A stretch of DNA of 6,499 bases, taken from the NCBI GenBank assembly GCA_038239345.1, contig JBBSEX010000106.1, forward strand, positions 1 through 6,499. The letters are read 5' to 3'. The stretch's first letter is position 1. Each line of letters opens with the position of its first letter. The notes beneath the pieces were generated by a model, which searched no databases, had not been told where the DNA came from, and saw nothing but the letters and a program-made list of their open reading frames with translations. Positions 1 through 6,244 of this stretch are shown one piece after another. The stretch comes from JBBSEX01 sp038239345 (GTDB lineage Bacteria > Acidobacteriota > Terriglobia > Bryobacterales > Bryobacteraceae). A program made the translations under genes and the position numbers.

Positions 1-555
1 AAGCAGCGGAGTTCCTTGCGCCCTGCGATCACGGCAAAAACGACACCTCGGGCCCAACCCGCGCCGGAGGAACGCGGCAGCTTGCTGTATGCAATCGCGG
101 ACACGATCATGGCGACTAAAACCAGAGCCACGCCGAAGAACAGGAGTCCGGCGTTGCCTTTGGGAGCCTGCGCGTAGCTTGCGACCGTGCCAATCACCAG
201 TGCTAGTCCGACACCCACCGGAAACTCGACTGACATTCCGGCGACGACTCGCGACAACCAGAAGGATGTTGGAGACATTGAAGATGATCCCGCTGACGAA
301 GGCCCTTACCAGCGGCCCGGAATCGGCCTGCCTCAGGTTCGTGTACGCCCCCATGCCGGCAGTTCCCATGCTGCCGAGTGTAAGCGTCAGAATCAGTCCA
401 AGAACGAATACGCCGATCGAATAGTCCCAATAGTAAAGCGGGAATTGCCACTTGTCCTTTCCGGCAAGTTTTTGGGTATTCGCCCACGAGCCCCACCCTA
501 ACATGGTGATGACACAAAAAACGATCGCTACCCCGAGGTTATTGACCACGAACAT
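1..555 (-). pseudogene. GRP/ureide-permease-like sugar transporter, frameshifted, 3' end beyond the window
   Basis: This reads as a multi-pass inner-membrane permease of the GRP/ureide permease type (drug/metabolite transporter superfamily), likely importing a sugar or nucleoside. From the ATG at 555 the first frame gives about 102 residues. They include an N-terminal membrane helix with the motif MLGWGSWANTQKLAG, a second helix (GVFVLGLILTLTLG), and a third ending in FNVSNILLVVA. After position 250 that frame turns into an arginine-rich, non-membrane sequence. The frame one base over (from 248 downward) continues the expected protein with VVAGMSVEFPVGVGLALVIG, then SYAQAPKGN and another helix (LFFGVALVLVAMIV). 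The shift equals one extra base near 249 or two missing bases. The start is supported by AAGGAG five bases upstream. It lies 66 bases downstream of the ribokinase remnant, so the two were probably co-transcribed. The last codons at the window edge (AGRKELRC) do not clearly fit the family. A sequencing error could also explain the shift. Confidence 0.75.
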
Positions 556-560
556 TTTCG

Positions 561-566
561 CTCCTT
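561..566 (-). promoter_or_regulatory. Shine-Dalgarno site of the permease gene
   Basis: AAGGAG on the minus strand, five bases before the ATG at 555. It fixes the permease start and shows that the gene had its own translation signal after the upstream kinase. Confidence 0.6.
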
Positions 567-621
567 GCTCCTGACCGTCGCTTAGACTTTATTGCGCGGC
601 CTCGGCTGCGCCCAGCATTGC

Positions 622-1032
622 CTACACCTCGCTACGCGAGGGCGCTGAAGGCTGCGCGCCGCGTCGAGTGACAGAGATAGCGGCAGCAGCGTTGGCCAAC
701 CGAAGCGCGTCGGCTACCGGCATACCCTCAGCCAGACCGACCGCAAATACGCCGTTGAAAACGTCACCCGCAGCAGTTGTATCCACTGCATTCACGCGGA
801 ATGCATCGACAGAGATCTGGCGAGCGCCGTCGGAAAACAGGCAGCCGCGGTCTCCCAACTTCAAGATGGCCGAACGCGGTCCAAGCGCTACAATGCGATC
901 GGCGGCAGCACCTGCGTCGAGACGAAATCCGGGATGACTCTTTCGACTATCCGCCCATTCCTCAAGGGTGGCCCGTTGTGGCGCACAGCGCTTCTCACAT
1001 TGGCCAGACTTCGGGTTTTGCTGCCGAGATCA
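622..1032 (-). pseudogene. 5'-truncated ribokinase (PfkB family) remnant, C-terminal part only
   Basis: PfkB-family sugar kinases phosphorylate ribose or a similar sugar or nucleoside with ATP in the cytoplasm. The readable frame runs from just after an in-frame TGA at 1030-1032 to a TAG at 622-624, about 135 codons. It holds the family's C-terminal signature DTTAAGDVFNG, whose aspartate in AAGD is the expected catalytic base. Before it come VALGPRSAILKLGDRG and after it the helix ADALRLANAAAAISVTRRGA. An Asn-Pro (QNPKSGQ) sits about 131 residues from the C-terminus, where the NxxE region of ribokinases (about 310 residues) would be, but the glutamate motif is not recognisable. The N-terminal substrate-binding lid and about 60% of the protein are missing, and no other frame up to 1177 supplies them. 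A stretch around SHPGFRLDAG looks like an insertion or compensated frameshifts. A TTG at 862-864 could start an 80-residue product, but this would not be a working kinase. The permease remnant follows directly. Confidence 0.75.
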
Positions 1033-1177
1033 TCCGGCGCGGAATCATGACGGAGCTAGACTCAGAAGCCCAAAGCGAATTAACAGTACTGGCGGTACGG
1101 GCCTACCCCTGTGCTAGAACTTTTTGTCGGCAACTCACTTGAACTCTACTCTGACGGAACTTAAGCTAACTTCAGCT

Positions 1178-3610
1178 ATGCAAAGCCGACTTGCAATTAT
1201 TGCGGGCATGTTCGGGGGTCTATGCCAAAACCAATCGGTCTTCGCGGACACTGTCCGTCACTATGAATACGTTTTCATCGCGGGTTCGATTTCCGTCTAC
1301 GACACCGATAACAACTTTACATTGGTGAAGACTATCCCGGTACCGACTTCCTCCGGACCGCGCGGTTCTGTCGCGAGCGCTGTCACCGGGATGCTCTATA
1401 TCAGCTACGGGCCCGATGGGTGGGCCGCGACGGGAGATGGCGGCCTGATAAAGTACGATCTCACAAACGATCAAGTCGTTTGGAATCGAACCTATTCGTT
1501 TGGCATCGATAGCATGTCGATCAGCCCCGACGGCAGCACCATTTACATGCCAACGGGCGAGAACGCCGCCGGCGGAATTTGGGAGGTGATCGATGCCGGA
1601 ACGGGCAATGTAACGGGGGCCATAGATAGCAGGGGCATCGGGCCGCACAACACCGTTCTCAACGAGAGTGGCACTCATGTTTATATGGCCCCGCGCGGCT
1701 CGAACTATCTGGTGGAGGCCGATACGTCCACCCGCCAGATCCTGCAGAAAATAGGCCCTGTAACAACCGCGCCTGGAACGGTTGGGGTCCGGCCGTTCAC
1801 CATTAATGGCTCCGAGACACTTGCTTTAATGACCGCTACCGGACTTCTCGGCTTTCAAGTTGGTGACATTGCCACGGGCAAGATTCTCTATACTGTCCCA
1901 ATCAATGGGTTCTCTTGGGATGGTTCCGGAGGCGATACGGCGCCAAGCCATGGTATCTCGCTTTCGCCAGACGAAAAGGAGCTGTACGTTGTCGACAGCG
2001 CGAATAGCTACGTACATGTTTACGACATCACGGGACTGCCGGGTTCTGCTCCTTGGCAAGTGGCGGATCTGCCGCTAACGGGCAGAATGTCTGGCGTGGA
2101 GGCCGGGTGCGCCTACGATTGCTACAGATCGGGTTGGGTACACCACAGTCGCGATGGCCGCTATGTTTTTGTTGGGGATTCGGGCGATGTTATCGATACC
2201 ACAACGCGCAGGACCGTGGGTACGCTTTCGGCCCTGGCGAATTCGCGCATCTCGATCGAAGTCGATTTCCAGGATGGCGTGCCGGTCTGGGCCATGCAAA
2301 ACCGGAGTTCGATAGGCACTGCCGCCGCCACCGCTCCTCCTACGCCGTCTAGTGCAATTCCACTGGTGCAAACGAGCGCGGCGCAGGGCCGCGCCGTGAA
2401 TTCTCTGGCTTCCTCGTTCACCACGGCTAACACCGCCGGGAACCTGATAATCGCCTTTGTTCGCATGTCAACCACGACTCAGACCGTAAGAGTGACGGAC
2501 ACGGCGGGAAACACCTATACCGATGCGGTCTCCCAGGTGCAGACAATTGATGGGCACCAGGTTCACATTTTCTACGCCAAGGATATCGCCGGCGGCTCAA
2601 ACACAGTGACCGCAAGATTCTCATCTGTCAACAATTATCCATGGCTTGCGATATACGAATATTCCGGCCTTAGCCCGGTGAATCCTCTCGATCGGACTTC
2701 GTCTGCGCAAGGTTTTAGTTCCCTTCCGGCTACCGGCACCATGCAAACAGCAAAAGCCCCCGAACTGGTCTTTGTGGGAACCGGTTTCCCGGCGAACTTC
2801 GAAGGATCCGCCACGAGCGTGCCGCCGTTTTCCCTCAACCAAGTGAATACTAGCACTTCCCCAGCGGCCAATGAGTCGGCAATCGCAACTACCGCTGGTA
2901 CCGCCATCAAGGGGGCTGTGAACTTGTCAACCGGCACAGACTGGACCGCCATCGGGGCCACTTTCGCGGCTCCAGAACCGAGCGGAATCAGCCTCGCGCA
3001 GTCGAACGCCGTGGCGGGCTCATTCGTGCCATCGGTTTCCGCCGCGTTTCAGACCGGCAACCAGGCCGGAAATTTGATCGTGGCGTTCGTGCGCATGTCG
3101 ACGACAACGCAAACCGTTCAGATAAGCGACTCGGCGGGGAACCTCTATCACCGGGCGATCTCCCAAGCGCAAACGGCGGATGAACACCAGATCTATATCT
3201 ATTACGCCCAGAATATAGTCGGGGGGGCCAACACAGTCAAGGCGCAATTCTCGTCCACCAATAACCACCCCTGGCTCGCCATTTACGAATACAACGGCCT
3301 GAGCCAGACCAATCCGTTGGACATCACCGCCGCGGCGCAGGGCAGCAGCGCTGTGGCGAGCGCCGGACCTACCGCACTCACCAGGGCGGCGAATGAGCTG
3401 GTTTTCGTAGGAGCCGGCTTTCCCACCAATTACACGTTGAGCGCTACCGTTTCAAGTCCTTACGCCCTTGCTCAGATCAACAGCAGCGGCTCGCCCGGTG
3501 CAAATGCTACGGCCGTATTCTCGAGGATTGGGTCGGTCACCGGGGATCTATCGCTGAGTAGCAGCACCGACTGGACCGCCGTCGTCGCTACCTTCTCGGG
3601 ATCGAATTAA
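1178..3610 (+). CDS. Exported YncE-like beta-propeller protein with two tandem C-terminal domains
   Basis: The protein is about 810 residues if started at the ATG at 1178. The frame is open from a TTG at 1124, but the 1178 start gives a proper signal peptide: MQSR, a hydrophobic core LAIIAGMFGGL, then a likely cut after SVFA before DTVRHYEY. Neither start has a good ribosome binding site. The first 370 or so mature residues form repeated propeller blades: SVYDTDNNF, LIKYDLTNDQVVWNRTY, SISPDGSTIYMPTG, GIGPHNTVL, ISLSPDEKELYVVDSANSYVHVYDI and HHSRDGRYVFVGDSGDVIDT. A CAYDC pair could form a disulfide outside the cytoplasm. A short Ala/Thr/Pro linker (AAATAPPTP) leads into two copies of a domain of about 205 residues. 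No catalytic motif is evident, so binding or adhesion outside the cytoplasm is inferred rather than shown. No anchor, sorting signal or lipobox is visible (GGLC does not fit one). The gene stands alone on its strand and meets the YCII gene tail to tail. Confidence 0.9.
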   Translation: MQSRLAIIAGMFGGLCQNQSVFADTVRHYEYVFIAGSISVYDTDNNFTLVKTIPVPTSSGPRGSVASAVTGMLYISYGPDGWAATGDGGLIKYDLTNDQVVWNRTYSFGIDSMSISPDGSTIYMPTGENAAGGIWEVIDAGTGNVTGAIDSRGIGPHNTVLNESGTHVYMAPRGSNYLVEADTSTRQILQKIGPVTTAPGTVGVRPFTINGSETLALMTATGLLGFQVGDIATGKILYTVPINGFSWDGSGGDTAPSHGISLSPDEKELYVVDSANSYVHVYDITGLPGSAPWQVADLPLTGRMSGVEAGCAYDCYRSGWVHHSRDGRYVFVGDSGDVIDTTTRRTVGTLSALANSRISIEVDFQDGVPVWAMQNRSSIGTAAATAPPTPSSAIPLVQTSAAQGRAVNSLASSFTTANTAGNLIIAFVRMSTTTQTVRVTDTAGNTYTDAVSQVQTIDGHQVHIFYAKDIAGGSNTVTARFSSVNNYPWLAIYEYSGLSPVNPLDRTSSAQGFSSLPATGTMQTAKAPELVFVGTGFPANFEGSATSVPPFSLNQVNTSTSPAANESAIATTAGTAIKGAVNLSTGTDWTAIGATFAAPEPSGISLAQSNAVAGSFVPSVSAAFQTGNQAGNLIVAFVRMSTTTQTVQISDSAGNLYHRAISQAQTADEHQIYIYYAQNIVGGANTVKAQFSSTNNHPWLAIYEYNGLSQTNPLDITAAAQGSSAVASAGPTALTRAANELVFVGAGFPTNYTLSATVSSPYALAQINSSGSPGANATAVFSRIGSVTGDLSLSSSTDWTAVVATFSGSN
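2357..2974 (+). repeat. C-terminal domain copy 1 (GNLIIAF/TDWTA domain)
   Basis: This is the first copy of the repeated domain in the propeller protein. In order it carries NTAGNLIIAFVRMSTTTQTV, DTAGNTYTDA, IFYAKDIAGGSNTVTARFSS, PWLAIYEYSGLSPVNPLD, APELVFVGTGFP and TDWTAIGATF. Alternating hydrophobic residues suggest a beta-sandwich. I know this kind of domain from soil-bacterial secreted proteins but cannot give it a reliable family name. Confidence 0.85.
2987..3607 (+). repeat. C-terminal domain copy 2 (GNLIVAF/TDWTA domain)
   Basis: This is the second copy, exactly 630 bases (210 residues) after the first when the shared FVRMSTTTQTV blocks are aligned. The same landmarks recur: NQAGNLIVAFVRMSTTTQTV, DSAGNLYHRA, IYYAQNIVGGANTVKAQFSS, PWLAIYEYNGLSQTNPLD, ANELVFVGAGFP and TDWTAVVATF. 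The amino acids agree far better than the third codon positions, so the duplication is not recent, or the copies have been kept alike by selection. Confidence 0.85.
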
Positions 3611-3825
3611 TCTGAAACGTTGTCGAGGGGTGCCTTTGAAGTAGCGAATGAACCGTCCGATGTGGATCGATTACCGTCCCAAGCGGTCAGTGTCGTAGGC
3701 TTCTGCTCCACCGCCGCCACGAGATCCCCCTCTGCTTCATCTTGAGCGAGTAGCGCGTCTTGCTCCTGTTTTGATAAAACGTCCCAGTCTTTACCATCTC
3801 CGTAGGCAAGGATTAAGAATTTCAT
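3607..3825 (-). pseudogene. YCII-domain (DGPF-type) protein, 3'-truncated
   Basis: It encodes 72 residues starting MKFLILAYGDGKDWDVLSKQ. Next come EGDLVAAVEQ, TTLTAWDGN and DGSFATSKAPL, the order seen in YCII-related proteins of the DGPF type. These are small cytoplasmic ferredoxin-like-fold proteins, often found beside sigma factors and of uncertain function. Family members usually run to about 115-120 residues. Here the frame stops right after SKAPLDNVSD, so the last third, including the usual AxDLxEA helix and final strand, is missing. About four or five residues also seem to be missing after LLAQDE. The start is set by GGAGG five bases upstream; the frame could be read further upstream but gains nothing family-like. 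The TAA overlaps the propeller gene's stop. A short but still translated protein is possible; I think a truncated remnant is more likely. Confidence 0.7.
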
Positions 3826-3830
3826 CGCTT

Positions 3831-3835
3831 CCTCC
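3831..3835 (-). promoter_or_regulatory. Shine-Dalgarno site of the YCII-type gene
   Basis: GGAGG on the minus strand with five bases (AAGCG) before the ATG at 3825. It decides the start at MKFLILAYG over an upstream in-frame ATG. Confidence 0.65.
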
Positions 3836-3881
3836 ACTCGCGAATTGACCGCTTCGTTCAGCATAAGCCTTGGCACATGCA

Positions 3882-4085
3882 CCAGCCGCGGCGCTTCTGG
3901 ACGTAGTAGTCTTCGACCTTCATAGAGACTGCGGCGCCCACGCGGGCAAACGTGTAGCCCATGAGCGCGATAAGAGCGCGATCCCGGAGGCCGATCAACG
4001 AACTAGTGTCGATGGAGCCGAGCAAGATACCATCTCCTCGGCTGATAAGACTGGCTTGGTAGCGGGCCTGGGTTAGCTCTGACAC
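3882..4085 (-). pseudogene. Tyrosine recombinase/integrase fragment, frameshifted and truncated at both ends
   Basis: One frame gives LLGSIDTSSLIGLRDRALIA, then LMGYTFARVGAAVSMKVEDY and VQKRRGW. This is the start of the catalytic domain of a phage-integrase/XerC-D type site-specific recombinase, and the arginine in FARVGA corresponds to the first catalytic arginine. Just upstream, near 4030, the expected lead-in TKPVLSAEEM lies in a different frame. Before that, a third frame reads RANPGP, like the usual ANPA...RGP stretch, though this last piece is weaker evidence. After RRGW the frame ends in CMCQGLC and a stop. The catalytic His, second Arg, His/Trp and Tyr nucleophile are all missing. It cannot be active. 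It lies directly upstream of the YCII-type gene, whose leader now overlaps its broken end, and it marks past mobile-element activity here. Confidence 0.75.
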
Positions 4086-4528
4086 AAGGTCTTTCACTTT
4101 GACGAGACTACCTCGCGCGATTGCCCACATCGAGCACACGCCCTCGTCCGATGCCAACGGGCAATCTCGCGAAGTGATCCTGTCCCGCAATTCTGGTTCA
4201 TGTGCTCGTGCCGCTCGATAGGCACGAATAGTAGAAGAACTGGCCTCGATGATCCTGGAGATACACCGTCTCAATCTCTAGCAGTTCCATCATCGCCTAT
4301 TCGGAACGGTCGACTTCTGACCGGGCACGCCGGCGCTTACCAGGACAGAGAGGCGTCCTCTTCCACGTCCCAAAGCTGCCGATCCGAGGAGCGGCACAAG
4401 ACCTTATCGAAGGGCACCTTTGCTCGCGAAGACCTTCCCGTAGAAGTTCGTCAACAGTCTCCGTGGCATTCACTCAATGCTAACCCCCATTGTGCAGGAG
4501 CAAACTGACCCACCCGACAACTGTGACT
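4086..4528. other. About 440 bases with no supportable gene; possible coding debris on the minus strand
   Basis: The minus frame upstream of the integrase piece stays open to about 4274 but resembles nothing known to me. Two minus-strand scraps look more protein-like than chance: 4198-4290 (30 residues, MELLEIETVYLQDHRGQFFY and on) and 4337-4417 (VPFDKVLCRSSDRQLWDVEE and on, then a stop). Neither has a ribosome binding site or a family I recognise. The stretch may be eroded coding sequence. No terminator with a T-run is visible after the secreted-protein gene at 4529. Confidence 0.35.
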
Positions 4529-4948
4529 TCAAGGCTTCTTCGTCTCGCCACCATGTGTGGCGATGGTGGCATCCGTGCCAGAGTTATTCGCAGCAGGTTT
4601 TGATATGGTCTTTTTCTTCGATCCCACGGGTTCCTGCGCGGCCTTGAATCCCGTTGCTTTAGCTTCTTCCTCGCTCATGAATTTGCCGTGTTTGGTCTTT
4701 CCGTAATATTCTCCGTCTGTGTGATAAACGCGCGTGCCGAGATTGACCCACACCATGCCGTGAGAGCGCGCGTCCTGGATCTCTTGAGCGGACGGCGGCG
4801 GCACCGAGTCCATCTTCTTCGCGCCCGTTTTGCTGTTATCGGACGCTTTCGCGGGGGCGGCGGAATTTGATTGCGCAGGAGCGAAGGCGGGAAGCAATAG
4901 CGAGGCCGTCATGCCTGCAAATACAACGATCTTTATTCTAAGGTTCAT
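4529..4948 (-). CDS. Small exported protein with a WVNL..VYH..YYGKTK.GKFM core
   Basis: It encodes 139 residues. The open frame extends upstream to 5167, but the ATG at 4948 is preceded by GGAGGA and begins a clear signal peptide: MNLRIK, then a hydrophobic core (IVVFAGMTASLLLPAF), with likely cleavage after APA at residue 25. The mature protein has an Ala/Ser/Lys-rich linker (residues 26-48) and a short helix PSAQEIQDARSHG (52-64). A compact conserved core VWVNLGTRVYHTDGEYYGKT (67-86) runs on into HGKFMSEEEAKATGF (87-101). The tail is lysine- and asparagine-rich (GSKKK, SKPAANN, GGETKKP). The order Val-Tyr-His, then YYG and K-GKFM, resembles cores of uncharacterised secreted proteins I associate with Acidobacteria, and faintly the Ada metal-binding domain, but it lacks that domain's cysteines. 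It stands alone. The function is unknown; a role in the periplasm or envelope is inferred only from the signal peptide. Confidence 0.85.
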   Translation of the reverse strand: MNLRIKIVVFAGMTASLLLPAFAPAQSNSAAPAKASDNSKTGAKKMDSVPPPSAQEIQDARSHGMVWVNLGTRVYHTDGEYYGKTKHGKFMSEEEAKATGFKAAQEPVGSKKKTISKPAANNSGTDATIATHGGETKKP

Positions 4949-4951
4949 AGT

Positions 4952-4957
4952 TCCTCC
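4952..4957 (-). promoter_or_regulatory. Shine-Dalgarno site of the small exported protein gene
   Basis: GGAGGA on the minus strand, three bases before the ATG at 4948. The spacing is slightly short, but this is the best site in the region. It places the start at the signal peptide and excludes the longer upstream frame. Confidence 0.65.
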
Positions 4958-5517
4958 AGTTCTAATTCTGCCACTACTTAGCAGGGCGTGAATGTTCGCC
5001 CGTTCCATCCCCAACTCAAAGCGCCTTGCAGACAATATTTGCCGAGCCGGTCCCCCAGTTCCGCCTGATATCGTTAAGCTCATATGGGTGTTGCTCTGGA
5101 CGCGCTTTGAGTGCAATGTGACGCGATCTATCGGAAAGCGCTTGAAACGACTCGAGAGCGGAGGCACATTGCTCGATTGGCAATCAGCCCTTGAGGTGAG
5201 GCGACGGCTAAGAATCGTGTTCGGCTCGAGTGGGCAGGGTTTGAGAACGCGTTCGTCCGAAAATACTAAACATAGATTAAACGCGCGTCGTGCCTACGTC
5301 AGTGCTCGCACGACAAAGTGTGAGGGGATCACGTCCACGAAACACTTTTGGTTACGCCAAGCTGGCGCTTCGCCGCGAGGTACTAGCTTTTCGGGCGGTA
5401 CCCCTATATCGCGGAGCCCATTTCAGAGTGGGCCAAAGGACAGTAGGATCATCTGTGAGCAGATTTCGAGATGTCACATTTTCCTTAAATGATCGTACTT
5501 CCCCAAAGTGGGCGACC
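4958..5517. other. About 560-base intergenic region with no supportable gene
   Basis: Open frames cross this stretch on both strands (for example 4992-5492, plus), but their translations are Arg/Ser-rich and lack hydrophobic patterning, ribosome binding sites or family motifs. It probably holds the promoter of the minus-strand gene at 4948, and perhaps that of the plus-strand gene at 5518. A weak plus-strand promoter candidate is TTGAGA at 5240 with TACTAA 17 bases later, followed by an AT-rich patch at 5259-5280. Confidence 0.4.
5287..5314. repeat. Perfect 7-base inverted repeat with a 14-base spacer
   Basis: GTCGTGC at 5287-5293 is matched by GCACGAC at 5308-5314. There is no following T-run, so it is not a standard terminator. 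It lies just downstream of the AT-rich patch and the weak promoter candidate, where it could be an operator or a leader hairpin. A chance repeat is quite possible. Confidence 0.3.
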
Positions 5518-5760
5518 ATGACGGCGGCTCAAGTTGCCAAGGGAGACATCCTTCAAAATCCGAGAGGACGCGGTCTTGAGATTGCCTCCGAAGTGGAGGT
5601 CCTAGACGTGAAGCAGGAAATCACAAGAGCGATAATAACGACAACCACATGGCATACCATCAAGCATCCTGATGATCCCGTCCTGGTAAAGAGGACATTG
5701 AAAACTGGTGAAGAGAGCAGATACGGGGTACAATCCGGCCGTTACTATGTGAACACCTGA
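5518..5760 (+). CDS. Hypothetical 80-residue protein
   Basis: I do not recognise this gene. The frame is open from a GTG at 5290, but the first 76 codons are Arg-rich and look non-coding. From the ATG at 5518 the sequence becomes protein-like: MTAAQVAKGDILQNPRGRG, then EIASEVEVLDVKQEITRAII, a TTTTWHTIKH stretch, a polar PDDPVLVKRTLKTGEESRYG, and an end in QSGRYYVNT. Alternating hydrophobic residues suggest a small, mostly beta-strand cytoplasmic protein. There is no signal peptide, membrane helix or cysteine. No good ribosome binding site precedes the start, which lowers confidence. It may be the tail of a longer gene whose 5' part has decayed. No partner gene is adjacent. Confidence 0.5.
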   Translation: MTAAQVAKGDILQNPRGRGLEIASEVEVLDVKQEITRAIITTTTWHTIKHPDDPVLVKRTLKTGEESRYGVQSGRYYVNT

Positions 5761-5825
5761 CTACTCCCGAACGACACTCCCGGCCTTGTTGTCCTCCCTC
5801 AGCCCATAAATCGGGAATGCCGAAG

Positions 5826-6078
5826 ATGTCTCTGCCATCCGATCTTCGCCGTGTGGGGGCTCGTTTGATCTATGAACGCCGTGGCTTGGTTGTAACGCTC
5901 AAAGACGCGACAGATTCCCGCGTTCCGAAAGAGGCCGGAGCAAATGTACGAACGCCGGCGCGCCATCGAGAAAGCATTCAAAGAGTTAGAGGGCATCCGC
6001 CTGAGCAGTGGTGTACTGAAAGGCGCGGCCATTTAAAAAACCGCGGACGGCAAAGATTACAAAAGTGATGTTTTCTAA
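5826..6078 (+). pseudogene. Possible broken small gene with a frameshift and an in-frame stop
   Basis: Three protein-like pieces lie in order on the plus strand. From 5826 one frame reads MSLPSDLRRVGARLIYERRG and LVVTLKDATDSRVPKEA. It then degrades, while a second frame reads EQMYERRRAIEKAFKELEGI and RLSSGVLKGAAI to a TAA at 6034. The same second frame goes on after that stop with KTADGKDYKSDVF to another TAA at 6076. Joined, they would make a charged, mainly helical protein of about 80 residues broken by one frameshift near 5930 and one premature stop at a run of six A. Alternatively the ATG at 5944, with GGAG upstream, may start an intact 30-residue peptide. I know no family for it. Confidence 0.35.
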
Positions 6079-6233
6079 AGTCGCCTCCGTGGCGGTGCCA
6101 GCCCAGAATCTTCGTCCACTCTTTGTACTTCAAACTCGGCCATTTTAGCCGATTTCTCCCTACGGCCCGAATGTTCTATTGGCGCGGAGGCTGTCGGATT
6201 CTCGCGGAGAGCCGGTTAAAGGAAGTTGCTCTG
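6079..6233. other. Intergenic leader of the response-regulator gene
   Basis: No gene is seen here. A weak 4-base stem (CGCC/GGCG, 6082-6094) has no T-run. No convincing promoter boxes were found upstream of the response-regulator gene. Confidence 0.4.
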
Positions 6234-6238
6234 AAGGA
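6234..6238 (+). promoter_or_regulatory. Shine-Dalgarno site of the response-regulator gene
   Basis: AAGGA with six bases before the ATG at 6245. It favours that start over the next in-frame ATG at 6251. Confidence 0.55.
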
Positions 6239-6244
6239 CGATAG

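Noticed and set aside
777..1142. 121-codon open frame on the plus strand
   Set aside because: It is antisense to the ribokinase remnant for most of its length, and the remainder shows no protein-like pattern.
1139..1167. TTGAAC - 17 bases - TAAGCT as promoter of the propeller gene
   Set aside because: The -10 box is poor and would leave only about 11 bases before the ATG at 1178.
1220..1678. 152-codon open frame on the minus strand inside the propeller gene
   Set aside because: It is the antisense shadow of a strongly coding plus-strand gene, and its translation has no family-like features.
3600..4290. Possible toxin-antitoxin or defence pair (YCII-type gene plus upstream frame)
   Set aside because: The upstream frame is integrase debris and the YCII-type gene is truncated; nothing supports a paired system.
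4984..5001. GGGCG/CGCCC 5-base inverted repeat upstream of the small exported protein gene
   Set aside because: Short stem with an 8-base loop in GC-rich sequence; expected by chance.
4992..5492. 166-codon open frame on the plus strand
   Set aside because: Arg/Ser-rich translation, no ribosome binding site, no motifs. It overlaps the probable promoter region of the minus-strand gene at 4948.
5765..5816. TCCCGA/TCGGGA inverted repeat after the hypothetical gene
   Set aside because: Six-base arms 40 bases apart with no T-run; not convincing as a terminator.
6082..6094. CGCC/GGCG hairpin as a terminator
   Set aside because: Only four base pairs and no T-run after it.
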